A stretch of DNA of 64,000 nt from a virus. A program made the position numbers and the translations under genes. Position 1 is the first letter of the stretch, and each line of letters starts with the position of its first letter. The notes under the pieces are model-generated. The model did not search any database and had not been told where the DNA came from. It saw only the letters and a program-made list of their open reading frames with translations. Where the stretch lies: the IMG/VR virus record IMGVR_UViG_3300012988_000003, positions 1 to 64,000 of that record. One strand, 5' to 3'. This document shows positions 35,364-42,571 of this stretch, in pieces.

Positions 35364-36030
35364 GCAGCGCCGTAAGCGCTTAGCTCGCCAGAAGCAATTA
35401 GAGTCTCAGGTTAATGCTGCAACCGCTCAGCCCTACACCTGGCTTACCGAATACACTCTAACCTTCAACGAGCACTGGCAAGAGGAAAACCGGCCCAACC
35501 CTTACGAGCCTTTCCCGAAGCTGCCATATTTCCAGCCCCTCTTAGAAATATTCCAGAACGAACGAATAATCCTGATCGAGAAGTCCCGCGACATGATGAT
35601 CTCGTGGGCCTGCGTCGGCTACCTGCTCTGGGAAGCCATGCGCACACCGGAGCGCGGCATCGTCCTGCAAACACTCAAAGAGGACAAAGTAGCGCAACTG
35701 GTCGAGTACGCGAAGTGTCTCTACCGCTGCCAGCCGGACTGGCTCAAAGAATATTTCCCGTTGGCCAAACCGCTAGAACGTCAGGGCGCACTCGAACTGG
35801 AATTTAAGAATGGCGCCTATGTCGTCGGCCTGCCCGGTGGCGCGGACCAGGTTCGCTCCTATCACCCATGGGGCTATATGAATGACGAAAGCTCATTCCA
35901 GCCCGAAGCAGGAGAATGCTACAACGAAGCGCTGGCGGCCGTAAAAGGCAAGCTGATCTTTAACAGCTCGGCTGGTCCCGGCTGGTTTGCCGATTTCCGT
36001 CGTGACGTTGTTCGCAACGAAGAAGACTAA
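35242..36030 (+). CDS. terL: Terminase large subunit, ATPase half
   Basis: 262 residues from GTG 35242 (TTG 35284 is an alternative). It carries the translocation ATPase: Walker A-like EKSRDMMISW (Lys114), the helix WACVGYLLWEAM, a coupling segment (GIVLQTLKEDKVAQLVEYAKCLY) and Walker B GYMNDESS (Asp215-Glu216). It stops at 36030, where TAATG joins it to the next gene. The reading frame contains no nuclease residues, so the enzyme is completed by the following gene. The pair (262 + 381 residues) equals a normal TerL length. Confidence 0.85.
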   Translation: MTLQTSLKAGTTKSLRLTPAQESYLNDSNLEARARARLLFEQRRKRLARQKQLESQVNAATAQPYTWLTEYTLTFNEHWQEENRPNPYEPFPKLPYFQPLLEIFQNERIILIEKSRDMMISWACVGYLLWEAMRTPERGIVLQTLKEDKVAQLVEYAKCLYRCQPDWLKEYFPLAKPLERQGALELEFKNGAYVVGLPGGADQVRSYHPWGYMNDESSFQPEAGECYNEALAAVKGKLIFNSSAGPGWFADFRRDVVRNEED

Positions 36031-37175
36031 TGGACACCATCCAGACGCTAGAGAAAACCAAAACCGTACCGGCACAAACGCAGGTGGAACTCGTGCGCGG
36101 GATGACCTTGCGCCGTACCAAGGGCGGCATCCCTGTCACGCGCATTCACTACTCGGCCAATCCAGAGCGGGATCCCGACTTGAACCCGGAGTGGAAGCGG
36201 TCAGAACGAGCTGCCTACAGCTCCGAAGCATCATGGCAGCGTGAACAGGAAATAGTTGACGAGGCTGGTGGTGGAGAGCTCGTATTTGCTGACACGCTCG
36301 TCTCCCACTGGAACAAGATTGTCATTACCGATCCAGCATGGCGGCCTGATCCATTCTGGCGCGTCGATGCTGGCTTCGACCATGGCAAGACAAATCCAAC
36401 GGCATTCGGTCGCTGCTACGTCGATTACGAAGGCGTGCAGTACTTCTGCGGCGAGTACTACCAACCCGGAAAGGAAATATGGGAGCATGCCCCGGTAATG
36501 AAGTCGATGGCCGACTACGACAAGATTGGCGATGCCTACGCCGACCCGACCATCTTCCCTCAGATCATGCAGCAGTCTCAGGGCAACGGGCCGGAGCGCG
36601 CAAAATCTGTCAATGATCTATATGTCGAGGCCGGAGTCTCCATCCTGCAGCCGTTTGCCGGTGATCGCTCGGACATCAGCTTCTCGGCACGCATGATGCT
36701 GCACTGGTCGAACCTTGGGCCAGCCGACTACCTGCTAAAAAACAAGACACCGGAAGAGCGCAAGGAGATGCTGAAGGACTACCGCAAGCCAACAGTCCGA
36801 ATCGTCTGCCGCAACTATTCCGACAAGCCGCAACCGGGGCTACATGACTGGGACTCGCCAAACCTGCTTTGGGAGTTGATGCGGACCAGGCGCGTGAAAC
36901 TTTCAGCCCAGCAACTCCTGAGCCGGAATGCCGCTGAAGCGATTGTCGATAAAGACAACCACGCCAGAGATTACTGCAAATACACGACGATGAGCCACCC
37001 GGCGCCGTCGAAGAAAACTCCGGCACAGATTGCCGCAGAAGAAGTTAAAGGGCTTGACGCTACGAGTGCCATGGTGCGCTACCAACAGGTGCTCGAAAGA
37101 GAAGAAAGTAAATCAAGCACGGCCCCGGTAGCTTTAGGCCGGCGCGGGCTGATGAACGCAAGAAGGAACCGCTAG
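36030..37175 (+). CDS. terL: Terminase large subunit, nuclease half
   Basis: 381 residues, ATG overlapping the ATPase stop by one base. RVDAGFDHGKTNPTAFGRCY (Asp113) opens the RNase H-like nuclease, ADPTIF supplies the second aspartate (Asp172), and DKDNHARDYCKY the last acidic cluster (about 307-315). It cuts DNA at packaging start and end. The tail beyond residue 340 is extra and includes ATSAMVRYQQ, echoed in the giant internal protein. A natural gene split is likelier than an assembly frameshift because the second part has its own ATG in a coupled TAATG junction. Confidence 0.85.
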   Translation: MDTIQTLEKTKTVPAQTQVELVRGMTLRRTKGGIPVTRIHYSANPERDPDLNPEWKRSERAAYSSEASWQREQEIVDEAGGGELVFADTLVSHWNKIVITDPAWRPDPFWRVDAGFDHGKTNPTAFGRCYVDYEGVQYFCGEYYQPGKEIWEHAPVMKSMADYDKIGDAYADPTIFPQIMQQSQGNGPERAKSVNDLYVEAGVSILQPFAGDRSDISFSARMMLHWSNLGPADYLLKNKTPEERKEMLKDYRKPTVRIVCRNYSDKPQPGLHDWDSPNLLWELMRTRRVKLSAQQLLSRNAAEAIVDKDNHARDYCKYTTMSHPAPSKKTPAQIAAEEVKGLDATSAMVRYQQVLEREESKSSTAPVALGRRGLMNARRNR

Positions 37176-37330
37176 ACTCCAAATAATTTGATTCTCGCGC
37201 TGTGTGCTGATGTCGCTGATCCATGCCAGTTCATGCAACCGCTTCCGGGTTCAGCATCGCAATATGGGCATCTCACGTCTAAAGGCGTGTTAGTCGGCTT
37301 GCGCACAACAATGAAATCACTCGCGCTCAT
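37172..37330 (-). CDS. Small zinc-binding protein (CxxC...C...H type)
   Basis: 52 residues from ATG 37330 after GAGAGGCGGAA. VRCPYCDAEPGSGCMNWHGSATSAHSARI is a recurrent phage/actinobacterial metal-binding pattern (CPxCxAxPGxxC...H..R). It is the last gene of the long minus-strand operon; its stop overlaps the stop of the nuclease gene. It may bind nucleic acid; the exact role is unknown. Confidence 0.7.
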   Translation of the reverse strand: MSASDFIVVRKPTNTPLDVRCPYCDAEPGSGCMNWHGSATSAHSARIKLFGV

Positions 37331-37488
37331 TTCCGCCTCTCCCCCTGCGCGTCCCCGGCCCAATCCTTACCACACACAAAACAATGCTTTTTCTCGCACG
37401 CAACTGCGGAACCTATCATCGCGCCGATCCAACCGACTGCCAATATGCAAGCCAAAACAAACAGACCACAAAGAATAATTTCGATCAT
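37327..37488 (-). CDS. Membrane microprotein with a C-terminal cysteine motif
   Basis: 53 residues. ATG 37488 overlaps the preceding gene's TAA by one base, and its TGA overlaps the next ATG (ATGA), which is strong support for a real gene. GGAG lies nine bases upstream. Residues 2-30 are one transmembrane helix (IEIILCGLFVLACILAVGW), followed by CEKKHCFVCGKDW, a possible zinc site facing the cytoplasm or periplasm. No family recognised. Confidence 0.7.
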   Translation of the reverse strand: MIEIILCGLFVLACILAVGWIGAMIGSAVACEKKHCFVCGKDWAGDAQGERRK

Positions 37489-38138
37489 TATTTCTTCTCC
37501 GTTGGCGCGTCCCCGGTAGGTGGAGCGGGGAATGTTCCTGAAAATTCATACGTGTACGGTTTGCCATAATTCAGGCGTGCATCTGCCAATGCTGAGCGGC
37601 TATCAATCTGCCCACGTTCAACCCAATCATCTGCCACCTTCGCCATTTGATCAGCAGCACGTAGCTTTAAGAGCAATTCCAATCTGTCTGTCCACCCTTG
37701 CCCGTTCTGCGGCCCAGCCAGCGCGCGCACATCCGCCACCTTGAAATGCGCCCACTTCGTTCCATTCTGTTCACAGATAGCGAGTTGACGCTGTAAGTCT
37801 GTTTCGTTTGGCGGCTTCGGCGTTCCTTGCGCTGGAGAGGGGGCGGAACATAAATCCGTTCCATCTGCGTGTTTAACGCCAGCTGTATACTCGATAGTTG
37901 TTTTGTGGCACATCGGACAGTTGTGTTCTGGGCAGTGCTTTGGTGCTCCTGCACTGGCCTTACAGCCGCATGGATACCAAACTTCGGCGGATTGACTCAT
38001 GGCCTTGCGGAATGCAGCTTCCTCGGAATTTCCTTGAGACTCACGATTGGGACATGGGCCAGAATAGCCGTGATATTTGAACATTTCCTCGCCCTCTGGC
38101 ATTGGAAGTCCGCACAATTCACAGTTGCTTTCACTCAT
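37488..38138 (-). CDS. Cysteine-rich hypothetical protein
   Basis: 216 residues with AAAGGAG before ATG 38138. The first 85 residues contain a dozen cysteines in zinc-ribbon spacing (CELCG, CGCK, HCPEHNCPMCH). The rest is helical (LQRQLAICEQNGTKWAHFKVADVRALAG). The C-terminus is Pro-rich. Probably a multi-zinc protein that interacts with nucleic acid or host factors. Its ATG overlaps the stop of the small upstream gene. Confidence 0.65.
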   Translation of the reverse strand: MSESNCELCGLPMPEGEEMFKYHGYSGPCPNRESQGNSEEAAFRKAMSQSAEVWYPCGCKASAGAPKHCPEHNCPMCHKTTIEYTAGVKHADGTDLCSAPSPAQGTPKPPNETDLQRQLAICEQNGTKWAHFKVADVRALAGPQNGQGWTDRLELLLKLRAADQMAKVADDWVERGQIDSRSALADARLNYGKPYTYEFSGTFPAPPTGDAPTEKK

Positions 38139-38278
38139 AATGAACTCCTTTCGATTCTCGGATCAGGCCCACCACGAGCGATAAAGTCTGACCACGCGCC
38201 AACCGCCAAAAACTCCTCAGGCGTAAGACGCTTAAAATTCTTGCGGCAAGCCAAACGAAATAGCTCCATAAAGGTCAT
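38135..38278 (-). CDS. 47-residue hypothetical protein
   Basis: ATG 38278 follows a near-perfect GGAGGA ribosome site, and the stop overlaps the next ATG (ATGA). The peptide is MTFMELFRLACRKN at the start, then TPEEFLAVGAW and a polar end. Helical, with no membrane or zinc signature. Function unknown. Confidence 0.6.
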   Translation of the reverse strand: MTFMELFRLACRKNFKRLTPEEFLAVGAWSDFIARGGPDPRIERSSL

Positions 38279-38433
38279 CTCTTCTCCTCCGGCCCCGGCT
38301 GAGCGGGTGCTCCGGGTAAGTGCTTGCGAAGCGTTCTAGAAATTACTTCTGCTCCAAGGATGGCTTGCCCAGCAATTCTTCGTTTGTAAGTTCCGTCATC
38401 TTCTTTTCCATTACCCCATTCCCCCAGCGTCAG
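38275..38433 (-). CDS. Possible 52-residue gene with a CTG start
   Basis: A protein-like frame (LTLGEWGNGKEDDGTYKRR, then AGQAILGAEVISRTLRKHL) is open from just after the preceding gene's stop to a TGA that overlaps the next ATG (ATGA). It has no ATG, GTG or TTG. A CTG at 38433 stands ten bases after AAAAGGA. Tight coupling on the 3' side and good codon use support translation. The non-standard start keeps this tentative. Confidence 0.45.
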   Translation of the reverse strand: MTLGEWGNGKEDDGTYKRRIAGQAILGAEVISRTLRKHLPGAPAQPGPEEKR

Positions 38434-38438
38434 AAAAG

Positions 38439-38591
38439 TTAGTTCCTTTTCGCGTTTCTATACGGGCATTCAAATTCGCATTCTTCTGAACCTGCTTTCC
38501 CGCAGTTGCCCTGTCGATCCATGCCGCAATCGAATAGGCGTTCATCGTCAAGCATGTCTTCGATATCGGGATCGTCAAGATCGTCAATCAT
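38439..38591 (-). CDS. Acidic cysteine-containing small protein
   Basis: 50 residues from ATG 38591 (AGAGGAAAACA upstream). Acidic start (MIDDLDDPDIEDML) and five cysteines (FDCGMDRQGNCG, EECEFECPY), likely one metal site. A longer frame to 38660 adds a basic stretch that overlaps the next gene and lacks a ribosome site. Function unknown. Confidence 0.55.
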   Translation of the reverse strand: MIDDLDDPDIEDMLDDERLFDCGMDRQGNCGKAGSEECEFECPYRNAKRN

Positions 38592-38619
38592 TGTTTTCCT
38601 CTCTCCTCCTCTTTGCCGT

Positions 38620-38826
38620 TCACGCTGCTGCATCTTTTTCAGTCCACGGCGATTCACCATGCAGCCACTCCTGATTGCCGGTTCTTGGATTTAGGCGAAC
38701 TACGTTTTTGCCGCATTTAGAGCAGCTTCCGACTAACACGCCATCGGATAGAGACATATCAACCTGCGCACGTTTGCAGCACTTCACATGCTCATTCTTC
38801 TTCACTAAGCACAATCTATTTTCCAT
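38620..38826 (-). CDS. Small zinc-ribbon protein
   Basis: 68 residues. KCCKRAQVDMSL...GSCSKCGKNVVRLNPRTG forms a CC...CxxC ribbon. GGGGGAA precedes ATG 38826. One of many one-domain zinc proteins in this operon. No specific family recognised. Confidence 0.6.
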   Translation of the reverse strand: MENRLCLVKKNEHVKCCKRAQVDMSLSDGVLVGSCSKCGKNVVRLNPRTGNQEWLHGESPWTEKDAAA

Positions 38827-38836
38827 CGTTCCCCCT

Positions 38837-39232
38837 TTACCGTTCGCCTAGAGCGCGGATCTGCCACGCCATGCAAGGAGCCGATAGATTTGAACTCGAC
38901 TTCAGGCGATGCTCCCAGCCGTCATCAATAAACTCCGCTGGCTTCCATTTATCGCTATCGCTGCCGCACATGAAGCACACCGCCCTCGCGCACTCTTCTC
39001 TTGCTTCCTTTATGGCTGAGGAACGTTCGGATTCGGCAAAGACTGCCAACATCCTACAAATGCAGCCAATCGTTATCCCGATCGCGTGGTCATCTGGCAT
39101 CGTGCTAGGCTCCGCCAGAAGCCTCTCGTTCGCCAGATAGAGAGCTTGCTTGTTGAGCCACTCCCGCGCCTTCGCTGTCCCCTCGTCCTCTGGTTTGGAA
39201 TCTGGGCCTGATGTCTGATTGGGTTTCAACAT
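38837..39232 (-). CDS. Hypothetical protein with CxxC motif
   Basis: 131 residues, mostly helical (AKAREWLNKQALYLANERLLAEPS, EARE ECARAVCFMCG broken here for brevity) with a single CFMCG. AAAAAGGAATTTAAAA precedes the ATG. The leader upstream (to 39299) shares a GGGTAGGG module with that of the gene at 39338. Role unknown. Confidence 0.6.
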   Translation of the reverse strand: MLKPNQTSGPDSKPEDEGTAKAREWLNKQALYLANERLLAEPSTMPDDHAIGITIGCICRMLAVFAESERSSAIKEAREECARAVCFMCGSDSDKWKPAEFIDDGWEHRLKSSSNLSAPCMAWQIRALGER

Positions 39233-39299
39233 TTTTAAATTCCTTTTTCTCGCTACAGGTTCCTGCTGTGTGGTTTGCTGTATGACGGGGCCCTACCCA
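39233..39299 (-). promoter_or_regulatory. Leader with GGGTAGGG module, copy 1
   Basis: On the minus strand GGGTAGGGCCC stands about 58 bp before the start codon, followed by CAGGAACCTGTA and GAAAAAGGAA. The leader at 40433-40500 has the same parts in the same order and spacing. It could be an activator or repressor site, or part of a promoter. Confidence 0.4.
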
Positions 39300-39337
39300 G
39301 CAATCAGCCATGCTCCGTGGCTACTGCGCGAGTGCTT

Positions 39338-40432
39338 TTAAAACAGCTTCAATCCAGCCAGCGCCAGGAACCGCGATTCCATTTCAGTCCGTTCATCCCA
39401 GTCATTCCAGGTGCAAATCTGTACCGCCTCACACTTCTTTCCCGATGCGGCCGCTTTATTGATTTCGTCGATGCACATCTGCCACTGCCCGTAAGGAATC
39501 TTTCTGGCCGGCGCGGTCTTGTCCCAGATTGAATGCGCTGGATCGTTCGGGTTGTGGTCGTCAAAGCCGTCGAAGATGCACGGGATCTGGATAGCGTCTT
39601 TTTTGCCGAGATAGAATTCGATGTACTGCTGTGGGCTGCTCGGTGCGAAGCCGTTGACCCAGCCGTAACTACCGGCGCAGTTCGCTGCGACTGAAGTCTG
39701 ATTGAGTACGGTCAGGTCAGTATTGTTTTTCGCAAAGGCCGACACGTCCATCTTCGCGTTTGCCCAGCCGAATTCCCACAGCACCGGCTTACCGGCAATC
39801 TTCGTGTAGTTCGCCAGCGGTAGATACTTCTGGCGAATATAGGCCAGCGCGGAGTTGAGGACCGAGATGTGGTCGCCTGTCGCCCATTTGAACGTGCCGG
39901 CGTCAACCATGATGGAAAATTCCATTCCAAGGGGAGCAGTCGCAGCAGCAAGCAACTGAGTGAATCTGTCGGTCGGTTTGGCGAAGTCTGCCGCCTGTGG
40001 GCCGTACCAGTCCACTACGAAGCCATCTATTCCGACCGCATGGGCCGCGAGCACCTGGTTGTGCACCGTGCGGGGATCGTCTGACTGGCACACGTTGGCC
40101 ATGTGTTTTGATCCGTCGGCGCCATTGAACCAGCCCTGACAGTTAGCCAGCAGTTTTATTCCCGGTGGTAGTTGAGATTTTATGTTGAAGCTCAGCGGGC
40201 GTGCCGCAAGCTGAGACTGAAGCGCGAGGACTTTTGCAGCCAGCGATTGATCATCTGCGGTAACGAGCTTGAGTTTGCCCTGCAGGTCTGCGATTTGTGC
40301 CTTATCCAGAAGCCCCTGGTCGGTGCAGGCCTGTAGTTGGCCGTTGAGGGAATCGATGGCAGAGTTATTTTCGTCTAGAGTGGTGTCGAGTTGTGTTGCT
40401 GCGTCAATGATCGTCTGTGACTGCGTATTCAT
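39338..40432 (-). CDS. GH71/GH99-like glycoside hydrolase with N-terminal coiled coil
   Basis: 364 residues. Residues 1-75 are a leucine-rich coiled coil (LDTTLDENNSAIDSLNGQLQ). Residues 90-364 follow an alpha/beta barrel of the GH99/GH71 kind: KLLANCQGWFNG, GIDGFVVDWYGPQ, FSIMVDAGTFK, KPVLWEFGWAN, and the end motif CTWNDWDERTEME, which in GH99 (WNEWxExTxIEP) carries active-site residues. No signal peptide. It lies among early genes, not beside tail or lysis genes. It might act on host glycan at lysis, or the coiled coil might bind it to virions. The substrate is unknown. Confidence 0.65.
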   Translation of the reverse strand: MNTQSQTIIDAATQLDTTLDENNSAIDSLNGQLQACTDQGLLDKAQIADLQGKLKLVTADDQSLAAKVLALQSQLAARPLSFNIKSQLPPGIKLLANCQGWFNGADGSKHMANVCQSDDPRTVHNQVLAAHAVGIDGFVVDWYGPQAADFAKPTDRFTQLLAAATAPLGMEFSIMVDAGTFKWATGDHISVLNSALAYIRQKYLPLANYTKIAGKPVLWEFGWANAKMDVSAFAKNNTDLTVLNQTSVAANCAGSYGWVNGFAPSSPQQYIEFYLGKKDAIQIPCIFDGFDDHNPNDPAHSIWDKTAPARKIPYGQWQMCIDEINKAAASGKKCEAVQICTWNDWDERTEMESRFLALAGLKLF

Positions 40433-40500
40433 AGAATGGTTTCCTTTTCTTTTAAACGTTCCTGTTCCAAGAGAACTTGATTCTGGGTCCCTACCCCGTC
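40433..40500 (-). promoter_or_regulatory. Leader with GGGTAGGG module, copy 2
   Basis: Minus strand: GGGGTAGGGACCC about 58 bp before the hydrolase ATG, then ACAGGAACGTTTA and GAAAAGGAAACC. It parallels the leader at 39233-39299. Confidence 0.4.
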
Positions 40501-40501
40501 G

Positions 40502-40969
40502 TTATTCGGGTGTGGATGTCTTTCGGGTGTCGATGCTAGCCAGTAATGCGACGAACGCATTTAACCCCTCTTGTGTGTCGATGTGATATGAGCCAACTGC
40601 AAAGCCGTGGCAATACTCAATCGGTGAAGGACATCCGCAATGGCCTTCCACGCGAACCTGCGTTCCCCATTTTTGATGGAATTCTTCGGCCATGTTTGGC
40701 GGGATGCCTGGGCCTTCGGCAGCGTAGTAATACCATCTGCGCTCAAATTTCCATCCGTGAGAAATAGCGCTCAGGTCTGTCGGCACTTCGCCAGTTGCGC
40801 GAATACGGAAGCGGTGAATTTCTATACCTGCCTCAGTCAACTCTTTCTCTATTTGAATATTTACATCAGGGTTTTCTTCAACCGAGCCACGCTTACGGGC
40901 GAGATTGGGAAACACGTGCGCCTCTGGATTAGTTCGCTGCGCTATTCCGTTCGATGGATTCAGTGACAT
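40502..40969 (-). CDS. Hypothetical phage protein
   Basis: 155 residues. The centre (WKFERRWYYYAAEGPGIPP, then EGHCGCPSPIEYCHGFAVGSYHIDTQEGL) is a compact fold with paired cysteines and histidine that recurs in phages of soil bacteria, from memory, without known function. AGAGGAAAGT precedes ATG 40969. It is in the early operon. Confidence 0.6.
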   Translation of the reverse strand: MSLNPSNGIAQRTNPEAHVFPNLARKRGSVEENPDVNIQIEKELTEAGIEIHRFRIRATGEVPTDLSAISHGWKFERRWYYYAAEGPGIPPNMAEEFHQKWGTQVRVEGHCGCPSPIEYCHGFAVGSYHIDTQEGLNAFVALLASIDTRKTSTPE

Positions 40970-40985
40970 TACTTTCCTCTTTTCC

Positions 40986-41192
40986 TCATGCTGCTTTCTC
41001 CTTCGCCTGTAACTGTTTTGCCCTTGCCTTCAAACACAATCTACTTCCCTGGTGGATCTTCAGATTCGCCCGCCACAAGCCACACAGAGGACACGGCAAG
41101 ATCGGCAACCGCGCAGTACGTTCACGGGGCGCGCTTCTCAGCGAGCGAGTGAAGTAATACCGATTGCCGATTCTTCCGTAGGATGAACTCAT
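40986..41192 (-). CDS. Small zinc-finger protein
   Basis: 68 residues. LPCPLCGLWRANLKIHQGSRLC has CxxC...H...C spacing of a small zinc finger in a basic protein, so nucleic-acid binding is likely. The ATG overlaps the previous gene's stop (ATGA). Confidence 0.6.
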   Translation of the reverse strand: MSSSYGRIGNRYYFTRSLRSAPRERTARLPILPCPLCGLWRANLKIHQGSRLCLKARAKQLQAKEKAA

Positions 41193-41659
41193 GCTGCTGT
41201 GGCCTGTGTTACTTCCGGTGGTGGCTCGATCTGTCCATCTCCTGCCACTGCTGTTTCCGGTGCCAATTCAACAGGCGTTTCCGCGAACGGCAAAATCTCT
41301 TGCAGTTCGTTGAAAGTCATCGCCTGAACCTTGACGACCTCTCCGGTGTCGAGCCGCATGATGGTTTTCTGTGCCGGTAATGGCTCGTGGTACAGAACTT
41401 TGCACTCGATGTTCCTGTACTCGTACCCGCTGTTGAACTTTCGTGCGAGTGAACTGGTATCAGCCCGAAGGCTGGCTATGCGTTCGCCGAACTGGGCGAC
41501 GACCGCTTTCTTGGACTCTTCGGCCTCGGTCATTTCTGAAGTCTTGCGCGCCAACTCGGTTGCGAACTCGTTTAGCTCTTCACCGCTGAACACGTACTTC
41601 AGAAACTCTTTTACGATTGCACTGCGGTTTCCGTTTGTGTTGCCGTTTGTCTCAGACAT
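41189..41659 (-). CDS. Hypothetical early protein
   Basis: 156 residues. Helical charged first half (KEFLKYVFSGEELNEFATELARKTSEM, coiled coil) and a strand-rich second half (NIECKVLYHEPLPAQKTIMRLDTGEVV), then an acidic Pro-rich tail. GAGAGGAAACTAAC precedes the ATG. The family is often seen in phage early regions but has no assigned role that I can name. Confidence 0.55.
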   Translation of the reverse strand: MSETNGNTNGNRSAIVKEFLKYVFSGEELNEFATELARKTSEMTEAEESKKAVVAQFGERIASLRADTSSLARKFNSGYEYRNIECKVLYHEPLPAQKTIMRLDTGEVVKVQAMTFNELQEILPFAETPVELAPETAVAGDGQIEPPPEVTQATAA

Positions 41660-41680
41660 GTTAGTTTCCTCTCTCGGTTT

Positions 41681-42223
41681 TTAATTACTTTCTGCTTCTG
41701 GAATGCGAACTACTGCGCGCACCGGCGGTATACCGGGCTGCTGCGCATGTAGCTTGGCTCTCATCCTTCCGGCTTCCTTGATGGCCGCTACCGCCTTTAC
41801 CAGCCTGTTGTGGACGTTGGCCGCGCAGAGTGGGTACCTGATGCCAAGATTGCGCAGGAAGGCCAGTAGAAGCTCAAAGCTTTCCGGCACCATCTCGCCC
41901 TTAAGGTCGTTGCACTCAGAACAGATGTCGTCCAGGTTGTCGAACCCTGCTGTGCCGCCCTTGCCGGTTGGTATCTTGTGGTCGATGACGGCAACCATCA
42001 ACGTGATCCAGCGCGAGCAATAGTGGCACTGGTATGGTTTGTCAGGTGAGCCACGACGGGCCAGCAGCCACCGCTCAAGATCAGCGGCCTTGAACGGAAC
42101 CACGATGCCATGTTTGCGGATTCGTCCTTCGTTGCGGCCAGACTTGAATCGCTTCTCGCCGAGCCGCCGTACCATGTCGTTATGGGTTTTCAGCACTCGC
42201 TTGTGAAATTCGCTCACCGCCAT
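41681..42223 (-). CDS. HNH endonuclease
   Basis: 180 residues. CHYCSRWITLMVAVIDHKIPTGKGGTAGFDNLDDICSECNDLKGEM is a full HNH site: two CxxC pairs holding zinc, DH, and N...N/H. The flanks are basic helices for DNA binding. It lies in the early operon, far from terminase, so a role in DNA recombination or host DNA degradation is more likely than packaging. Its start overlaps the end of the HTH gene. Confidence 0.8.
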   Translation of the reverse strand: MAVSEFHKRVLKTHNDMVRRLGEKRFKSGRNEGRIRKHGIVVPFKAADLERWLLARRGSPDKPYQCHYCSRWITLMVAVIDHKIPTGKGGTAGFDNLDDICSECNDLKGEMVPESFELLLAFLRNLGIRYPLCAANVHNRLVKAVAAIKEAGRMRAKLHAQQPGIPPVRAVVRIPEAESN

Positions 42224-42513
42224 CAGGCCACCATCTCTTTCAGCCGGGCCAGCCGGTAAAGTTTTTCTGACGCGGCCACCAGGAGATCAACTTGTGCTTT
42301 CTTTTGCGGCTTGGCGCGCCGGCGGAACTGGACTTCGGCACCGATCGAGCGTTTGGCCCGTGTGACCATGTTGCGGTGAATGCCCAAGTCTCTGGCTGCC
42401 AGACCTACCGAGCCGCCATTTCTCTGCAGTGCTTCGGCAATCAGCCGGTTCCGGTATGCACTCACCAGTGTGTGATAGAGCGAACTTCCTGATTCTCTGG
42501 TAGATTGATTCAT
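42223..42513 (-). CDS. Fis-type helix-turn-helix protein
   Basis: 96 residues. YRNRLIAEALQRNGGSVGLAARDLGIHRNMVTRAKRSIG is a Fis/HTH_8-type DNA-binding domain (recognition helix HRNMVTRAKRS). A basic tail follows. AGAAAGGAAAT precedes the ATG. Likely a small early or middle gene regulator or nucleoid-type protein. Confidence 0.7.
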   Translation of the reverse strand: MNQSTRESGSSLYHTLVSAYRNRLIAEALQRNGGSVGLAARDLGIHRNMVTRAKRSIGAEVQFRRRAKPQKKAQVDLLVAASEKLYRLARLKEMVA

Positions 42514-42571
42514 ATATTTCCTTTCTCAACTCCGGAGCGCGGCTGCTAAAACAGTTTCGCGCTCTGATTCT

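Noticed and set aside
38347-38415. 22-codon minus-strand frame (MEKKMTELTNEELL...)
   Set aside because: It overlaps the better supported CTG-initiated frame and ends without coupling to the next gene; too short to support alone.
42543-42551. TTTTAGCAG on the minus strand before the Fis-type gene
   Set aside because: Only nine bases match the late-region element, it faces the other way relative to its neighbours, and the flanks differ.
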